DNA of 10,403 nucleotides, from assembly GCA_964432925.1 (NCBI GenBank), contig CAYSPM010000097.1:1-10403 (forward strand), written 5' to 3'. This stretch comes from CAYNTC01 sp964432925 (GTDB lineage Bacteria > Planctomycetota > Phycisphaerae > Sedimentisphaerales > Anaerobacaceae). Below, piece after piece: positions 6,181-10,403 of this stretch. Positions within the stretch are counted from its first letter, which is position 1, and each line of letters starts with the position of its first letter. A program made the position numbers and the translations under genes. A model generated the notes under the pieces. That model was not told where the DNA came from and did no database searches. It saw only the letters and a program-made list of their open reading frames with translations.

Positions 6181-8166
6181 TCAATCCGGCTTTTGATACT
6201 TGGCTGAGCAAATCCGTTCCGTCCAGTTACAGTGCCAAGAACCGAACAGCGTTTTTTTGCCGGCTCGTTGCTGATCAATCCTGAAAATGGTTTCTTTACG
6301 CCATCCTGAAATTTCAGCGGCAATCATCTCAATAAGGGACTCAGGCAGCTCAAGTCTGTTTAACTCAAGAGGGTCGCTGCTTAGATTGTATAAGGAGACT
6401 GTCTTATTCTCCGGACTATATGTGAACTTGCGATGACCTCGTACAAAACCTGCTGGTCCTTGTTGCATCCAACCTGCAAAATAGGTCTTCCTCTCGACGG
6501 GCAGCGGTCTAAGCGCATTGGCCCCGTCAAAATCGCCAGATTCCGTCTCAAATCCAAGTAGGCCCAGCAGGGTCGGCACCAAATCAACCGAGCTGACCAG
6601 TTCGGTTATACGGGTGCCGGGTTCAACCAAAAAAGGCGCCCTCAAACAAAATGGTATACGCAAAACCTCGTCGAAAGCTATTCGTTCATGACCGAGCAAG
6701 CCATGCTCGCCAAATGCCTCGCCGTGGTCCCCTATAACGCAAAAGATCGTTTCGTCTACAAGATTAAGCTTGGCAAGCTCCACATCCAGTGCCGCCAAAA
6801 ATTTATCAGTATAGGAGATCGCCTGTCGGTAACGTTCCACAGGGTCTCGAGCGGGCTCAGCAAACCATTCGGGAACAACGTATGGATCGTGGCTTACTGA
6901 GCACATAATGGTTAAGAAAAAAGGTGTGCCGTCAGATGTTATCCATTCTGTGATTGGTTCTAACATTGAGAACTCATCACAACCCAGATAACCAACGAAG
7001 CTGTTGGGATCGTTCAAATCATCTCTGGCCCAGAACTTATCGAAACCAAGATTGTGGACCAGACTCGGGCGAGACTCAAAGTTGCCTTTGGCCGATTGAA
7101 AAAACGCGGTACGGAAACCTAATTGGCCCTTCAGTAATGTGGACAAGCTGGCGTAGGGCTTTTCCACAGGAATCGTTTCGGCAATATCCTGAGAAACAGA
7201 GGGAAACCGCCCCGTCAGTAGCGCGAACAGTGCTTTCGTTGTATGTGTCACTGTCGAACGAGCGTTCGTAAACTCGATACCCTGCCTTGCCAAAGTGTGA
7301 AGGTATGGTGTCAAATGGCTCTGTTTGTCTGCCAAAGAAGTGTAGTTGTACTGAATTCCCTCAAGGACCACCAGGACAACATTGTGATTTGCCCGGTCCG
7401 GTTTTAACGTCATCTTTATCTGATCAAAGTAAGGTATCTTTCGTGTGGCGTCGGCAATATCTGCGCTAGTGATATCTCGCAAATCAGGTAGAACAAAGCT
7501 CATTACCGCCCTTAACTGTGAATTGTAGCGCAATCCGGCGGAAACTACCTGCGGAGAGCCACGCTTGACCACCGCTCCCCAAGCTGGAACGCTCATACCG
7601 ACGATTACGATGCAAACTACGATTCTGCCAATGAATCGCCTGCGATTGTAGTTCGGTTGTGCCGGCTTTGCCAAAGCGAAGAAGAAGAAGGTAAGGGCAA
7701 CAAAACTGGGGGCGAGCAAAGCGATTGCCGCCTTTGGCATCCGTATCAGATTGACGGCAACAATGCCCAAAGAATTCAACGGATCATGGATCAGCGGCAG
7801 CAGTTCTGTTGGCAGGATTTGTATTCCTGTTCTTATCAACCAGCCAGCATTCATAACCGACCATGTACACATTACAGCCGCTATGATAGTAGCTGTTCGT
7901 ATGATCCATTTTCGTGGCCATCGAAAACAGACTATTGCGAGGATAACTTCGATGCCCAGCAGAACAGATATGTCTGCTAATATCCAGCCAAGGTATTCTT
8001 CGATCAAGTTGTATCGCCAGGAATGAAATAATTTGACCGTTAGTGTACAGAATAGCGCGCCGAACATTATAACGCTATACGCCCGTGGGACTAACAGAGC
8101 ATACAGCCGGCGAACAGAGAGAATCCTCTTAGTTTTCGAATCAGCTCGACAGCCTTGTCTACGCAT
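6181..8166 (-). CDS. Five-TM sulfatase/LTA-synthase-like membrane phosphotransferase or hydrolase
   Basis: Membrane enzyme of the alkaline-phosphatase superfamily (sulfatase fold), 661 aa from the chosen ATG. About five N-terminal TM helices (roughly residues 29-200) precede an extracytoplasmic catalytic domain (about 258-600), the same layout as lipoteichoic acid synthase. In this numbering the likely metal and catalytic residues are Glu269 (VVLEGIQ), Thr309 (THTTKALFALLTG), Asp480-His481 (GDHGEAFGEHG) and His493 (LGHER). SHDPYVVP (425-432) is another family motif. Thr309 sits where sulfatases carry the formylglycine Cys and there is no CxPxR motif, so phosphoglycerol or phosphoethanolamine transfer, or phosphodiester cleavage, is likelier than sulfate ester hydrolysis. 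The substrate is not predictable. An in-frame TTG five codons upstream (8181) is possible; ATG is preferred because a promoter-like sequence overlaps the TTG region. Confidence 0.85.
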   Translation of the reverse strand: MRRQGCRADSKTKRILSVRRLYALLVPRAYSVIMFGALFCTLTVKLFHSWRYNLIEEYLGWILADISVLLGIEVILAIVCFRWPRKWIIRTATIIAAVMCTWSVMNAGWLIRTGIQILPTELLPLIHDPLNSLGIVAVNLIRMPKAAIALLAPSFVALTFFFFALAKPAQPNYNRRRFIGRIVVCIVIVGMSVPAWGAVVKRGSPQVVSAGLRYNSQLRAVMSFVLPDLRDITSADIADATRKIPYFDQIKMTLKPDRANHNVVLVVLEGIQYNYTSLADKQSHLTPYLHTLARQGIEFTNARSTVTHTTKALFALLTGRFPSVSQDIAETIPVEKPYASLSTLLKGQLGFRTAFFQSAKGNFESRPSLVHNLGFDKFWARDDLNDPNSFVGYLGCDEFSMLEPITEWITSDGTPFFLTIMCSVSHDPYVVPEWFAEPARDPVERYRQAISYTDKFLAALDVELAKLNLVDETIFCVIGDHGEAFGEHGLLGHERIAFDEVLRIPFCLRAPFLVEPGTRITELVSSVDLVPTLLGLLGFETESGDFDGANALRPLPVERKTYFAGWMQQGPAGFVRGHRKFTYSPENKTVSLYNLSSDPLELNRLELPESLIEMIAAEISGWRKETIFRIDQQRAGKKTLFGSWHCNWTERICSAKYQKPD

Positions 8167-8172
8167 AACTTT

Positions 8173-8201
8173 AAGATACAAAAACTCTTTGACTATGGCA
8201 A
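8173..8201 (-). promoter_or_regulatory. Likely promoter giving a leaderless sulfatase-family mRNA
   Basis: On the minus strand TTGCCA (8201-8196, five of six matches to the -35 consensus) and TATCTT (8178-8173, four of six to the -10) are separated by exactly 17 nt. Transcription would be expected about 7 nt after the -10, at or beside the A of the ATG at 8166. This agrees with the absence of a clear ribosome binding site before that ATG. Confidence 0.4.
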
Positions 8202-8265
8202 GTTCGTTTCACTTGTTATCTATCTGTGGGGCGTATCGTTCACCAAGGCTGTAAGCGCTTAAGTA

Positions 8266-8280
8266 GGTTAATCGCTAACC
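8266..8280. repeat. Small inverted repeat downstream of metK
   Basis: GGTTA-ATCGC-TAACC, five-base arms with a five-base loop, about 24 bp past the metK stop on the minus strand. No T-run follows, so it is a weak terminator candidate at best. Confidence 0.3.
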
Positions 8281-8303
8281 AAAGCTATGTTACTACTGCA
8301 GTG

Positions 8304-9524
8304 TCATTTCTTTGGTGCTGGCTTCAAACCCACGGCTTTTCGGAGTTTGGCAACCATATCGGTTTCTTCCCATGTGAAGTTGGGATGGTTTCGACCAAAG
8401 TGACCACCGTGCGAGGTGTCAGCATAAATCGGACGTGCGAGGTTCAGATGCTTAATCATACCTTTCGGAGTTAGGGGGAAGATATCCCGCACGATTTCGC
8501 TAATTCTCCGCTCACTGATCTTCGCTGTGCTTTCAGTATCGATAAGAACTGATATCGGCTCAGCCACGCCGATCGCGTATGATAGCTGAATTTCACAGGC
8601 ATCGGCAAGACCCGCCGCTATGATATTTTTAGCAACGTATCGCGCCATATAGCTTGCGCTTCGGTCAACTTTTGAAGGGTCTTTACCGCTGAAGCAGCCA
8701 CCGCCGTGGCTGCCTCTTCCACCATATGTATCGACGATTATTTTTCTTCCGGTCAGGCCACAATCTCCTCTGGGGCCACCAACAACAAATCGGCCAGTCG
8801 GATTGACGTGAAATATCGTATCTTTATCGACAAGACGCTTCGGCAAAACAGGCAGGATCACTTTATTGATTATCTGTTTGCGTAGTTTCCTATATGGTAT
8901 GGAAGGGGCATGTTGTGTAGAAACTACGACGGTATGAATTCGCCTTGGCTTATCGTTTTCATATTCAACTGTTACCTGGCTCTTACCATCAGGTCGCAGC
9001 CAGGGCAATTTCTTGCCCTGACGCATCTGTTCCAATCGGGTTGTCAGATTGTGAGCCAGTTGAATTGGCATCGGCATAAGAGCCGGTGTTTCCTTACAGG
9101 CGTAGCCGAACATGAGTCCCTGGTCGCCGGCTCCCTGCTCTTTATGCAGGCCCGTGCCTTCGGTAACACCCTGTGAGATGTCTGGACTTTGCTTTCCTAT
9201 AGATACAATCACCGCACAACCCTCATGATCGAAGCCCAATTCAGGGTTGTCGTATCCAATTTTCTTTATCGTTTGACGTACCACTGTAGGAATGTCCACA
9301 ATAGCTTTCGTTGTTATCTCGCCAGCGACTATCACCATACCGGTTTTGACCATTGTTTCACATGCGACTCTGCTATTGGGGTCCTGTTCGAGCATCGCAT
9401 CAAGGATCGCGTCAGATATGTGATCAGCTACCTTGTCAGGATGGCCCATCGTCACAGATTCACTTGTGAAAAGATAATTTGTAGTATCGCAGTTAGGATT
9501 GCTATTAGATTTCTTTTTTGCCAT
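8304..9524 (-). CDS. metK: S-adenosylmethionine synthetase
   Basis: Cytoplasmic methionine adenosyltransferase that makes S-adenosylmethionine from methionine and ATP, releasing phosphate and pyrophosphate. The 406-aa length is near the usual 380-400, with a short Lys/Asn-rich N-terminal extension before TTNYLFTSESVTMGHPDK. Diagnostic motifs are intact: GHPDK (27-31), GAGDQG (131-136), GDCGLTGRKI (253-262) and GGGCFSGKDPSKVDRS (274-289). The last has Cys277 where the common form has Ala, a mild oddity next to the catalytic lysines. The ATG start is supported by AAGAGGT 9 nt upstream. It sits 122 bp upstream of the TTG of the sulfatase-family gene (137 bp from its ATG). I see no recognisable SAM riboswitch in the leader. 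Confidence 0.97.
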   Translation of the reverse strand: MAKKKSNSNPNCDTTNYLFTSESVTMGHPDKVADHISDAILDAMLEQDPNSRVACETMVKTGMVIVAGEITTKAIVDIPTVVRQTIKKIGYDNPELGFDHEGCAVIVSIGKQSPDISQGVTEGTGLHKEQGAGDQGLMFGYACKETPALMPMPIQLAHNLTTRLEQMRQGKKLPWLRPDGKSQVTVEYENDKPRRIHTVVVSTQHAPSIPYRKLRKQIINKVILPVLPKRLVDKDTIFHVNPTGRFVVGGPRGDCGLTGRKIIVDTYGGRGSHGGGCFSGKDPSKVDRSASYMARYVAKNIIAAGLADACEIQLSYAIGVAEPISVLIDTESTAKISERRISEIVRDIFPLTPKGMIKHLNLARPIYADTSHGGHFGRNHPNFTWEETDMVAKLRKAVGLKPAPKK

Positions 9525-9533
9525 TGTATACCG

Positions 9534-9540
9534 ACCTCTT
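9534..9540 (-). promoter_or_regulatory. Ribosome binding site of metK
   Basis: AAGAGGT on the minus strand, 9 nt before the ATG at 9524, the expected spacing for a well-translated gene. Confidence 0.65.
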
Positions 9541-9680
9541 TTCTATTCGTCATTGCCATCCTACAGGGCAACCATTTTTTCATTAACTATTTGAGCGATA
9601 AATCATCAAAACATTTGTAAAGCAGCGCTACAGTGATAAACAGAACCAGGATCGAAACCAAAATGGCATAATAAATGATG

Positions 9681-9784
9681 TTAGGCTAAGGTCAAGCCTA
9701 AAATGAAATTGGAAGGCGGTAAGGTATACCTTAGTTTTTCTATTTCCACAGCAAAGATAGCCGGAACGTGATTAAGCCTTAATC
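9681..9784. repeat. Run of three small palindromes upstream of metK
   Basis: TTAGGCT-AAGGTCA-AGCCTAA lies at 9681-9701. TAAGGTATACCTTA is a perfect 14-bp palindrome at 9720-9733, followed on the plus strand by GTTTTT. GATTAAG-C-CTTAATC lies at 9770-9784, flanked by two GCCGGAA direct repeats (9760-9766 and 9785-9791). All three use related AAGCC/TTAAG/AAGG words and precede the larger 23-bp palindrome at 9805. They could be operator-like sites, repeat debris or weak terminators; no assignment is firm. Confidence 0.5.
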
Positions 9785-9804
9785 GCCGGAAGGGCCTTCT
9801 AAAT

Positions 9805-9827
9805 TTAATAAGCCTGAGGCTTATTAA
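9805..9827. repeat. Perfect 23-bp palindrome (copy 2, inverted relative to 2312-2334)
   Basis: Arms TTAATAAGCCT and AGGCTTATTAA flank a central G. This is base-for-base the reverse complement of the copy at 2312-2334, about 7.5 kb away. Exact conservation at both sites, in otherwise unrelated intergenic DNA, points to a dispersed repeat family or a protein-binding site rather than chance. Confidence 0.85.
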
Positions 9828-9930
9828 TGAGCTGCTGAGAGAATCCACTGTACTATTGTAAAATTTATTATGATGTTCTCTAGTGCCGTTTCAAATAAAT
9901 AACTGTCACTTTTCAAAGACACATGACCAC

Positions 9931-10068
9931 CTGTCATTCCCGCCCCTGCTTTCGCAGGGGCAAGCTTGTCCCCGCGTAAGCGGGGAGCGGGAATCCAGGA
10001 AAAACGCAATGTCTGGTTTCCGAATCAAAGCCTGCCCTGAGCGCAGCCGAATGGGTCCGGAATGACAG
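9931..10068. mobile_element. 138-bp MITE-like element with 10-bp terminal inverted repeats
   Basis: Termini CTGTCATTCC (9931-9940) and GGAATGACAG (10059-10068) are perfect inverted repeats. The left half folds into a branched structure: outer stem ATTCCCGC (9936-9943) with GCGGGAAT (9987-9994), enclosing CCCTGC-TTTC-GCAGGG (9944-9959; 9943/9960 could also pair) and CCCCGC-GTAA-GCGGGG (9970-9985). The right half has the CTGAGCGCAGCCGAATGGG-type sequence often seen in dispersed bacterial repeats. It has no room for a transposase, so any movement would need one supplied elsewhere. Its GC content is clearly higher than the flanks. I did not identify a clear target-site duplication. Confidence 0.65.
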
Positions 10069-10086
10069 AGCCGAAATGTTAACCTG

Positions 10087-10263
10087 ATTTTTTAGAAATT
10101 GCACTAGCTTACTGCGCAGGCCTGACTTTAGATAGTAGGTTTCTTTATGTTTAGGCATCACTGCCAGCATCCGCTCAAACGCATGGATCTTCTCCTCGTT
10201 GGCTGTCGCAGTATGAAACCGTTGCTCTGCCTTAAAATATTCTGACGTCAAATTCGCTGGCAT
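10087..10263 (-). pseudogene. 5' stub of a DRG/Obg-type TGS-domain GTPase gene
   Basis: The first 59 codons, beginning MPANLTSEYFKAEQRF and including EEKIHAFERMLAVMPKHK, closely resemble the N-terminal helical segment of DRG-like GTPases (full proteins are several hundred residues, with G1-G4 motifs and a C-terminal TGS domain). Family resemblance ends near LRSKLVQFLKN, about 20 bp before the 138-bp repeat element. The frame then runs through the element as low-quality translation and stops at 9934. The DNA beyond the element carries no P-loop or other GTPase motif, so the body of the gene is missing. Only a weak TTAGG lies upstream of the ATG. Most likely a truncated relic; expression as a small protein cannot be excluded. 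Confidence 0.6.
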
Positions 10264-10283
10264 AATTGTTATGCCTAATTAAA

Positions 10284-10299
10284 CCAGATAACAATCTGG
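10284..10299. repeat. Hairpin upstream of the GTPase stub
   Basis: CCAGAT-AACA-ATCTGG, perfect six-base arms with a four-base loop, 21 bp upstream of the stub's ATG. On the minus strand it is followed by TTTAATT, so it might end an upstream transcript weakly. The remaining DNA to the window end shows no supportable gene. Confidence 0.4.
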
Positions 10300-10403
10300 C
10301 AATCAAATCCCAACGTTAGAAATTGAGCTTTATCTCGCCGCTATGGCACCCTGGCTCTAATTTGCCTTCGCCCACCCATTACGGGTAGTAATCATAAGCC
10401 GAT

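Noticed and set aside
6057..6284. 75-codon plus-strand reading frame
   Set aside because: No ribosome binding site, overlaps the 3' end of the sulfatase-family gene on the other strand, and has no recognisable motif.
7657..8026. Two overlapping plus-strand frames of 91-107 codons
   Set aside because: They are antisense to the transmembrane part of the sulfatase-family gene, whose coding evidence is strong.
9189..9620. 143-codon plus-strand reading frame
   Set aside because: Mostly antisense to the metK 5' end; Cys/His/Tyr/Phe-rich translation typical of a shadow frame.
9525..9680. SAM riboswitch in the metK leader
   Set aside because: I could not recognise conserved motifs or a convincing aptamer fold; gene identity alone is not evidence.

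Overview
The window looks like chromosomal DNA from an uncultured, probably Gram-negative bacterium of moderate GC content. The best guess is a Planctomycetota (Phycisphaerae-like) or similar sediment lineage. The reasons are a secreted C25 protease with tail-fibre-like repeats, an APC permease fused to a PTS EIIA domain, the style of the MetK sequence, a stub resembling a planctomycete DRG/Obg-type GTPase, and many small palindromic repeats between genes. This placement is inference; no rRNA or other decisive marker is present.

Layout. Positions 166-3320 (plus strand) hold two genes for exported proteins: a gingipain-type (C25) cysteine protease with three C-terminal 39-residue repeats, and a signal-peptide protein with a tail-spike-like body and a C-terminal coiled coil. 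They are 101 bp apart, with a perfect palindrome between them. Convergent to them on the minus strand are an APC permease-EIIA fusion (3386-5260), a five-TM alkaline-phosphatase-superfamily (LtaS/sulfatase-like) membrane enzyme (6181-8166), S-adenosylmethionine synthetase metK (8304-9524), and a 5' stub of a GTPase gene (10087-10263) whose remainder is gone.

Non-coding DNA. The 920-bp gap 5261-6180 contains a tight cluster of hairpins (5438-5589), including two near-identical stems related by a compensatory base-pair change, and a nested inverted repeat (5654-5750). The gap 9525-10086 contains a run of small palindromes, a second exact copy of the 23-bp palindrome found at 2312-2334, and a 138-bp element with 10-bp terminal inverted repeats lying just past the GTPase stub.

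How the genes relate. Only the two exported-protein genes look like a functional pair, possibly a protease and an extracellular fibre or spike-like partner. The minus-strand genes look independently transcribed: the two upstream gaps examined in detail each have a weak promoter candidate, and the predicted promoter of the sulfatase-family gene would give an essentially leaderless mRNA. I see no CRISPR array, tRNA, rRNA, integrase or transposase.
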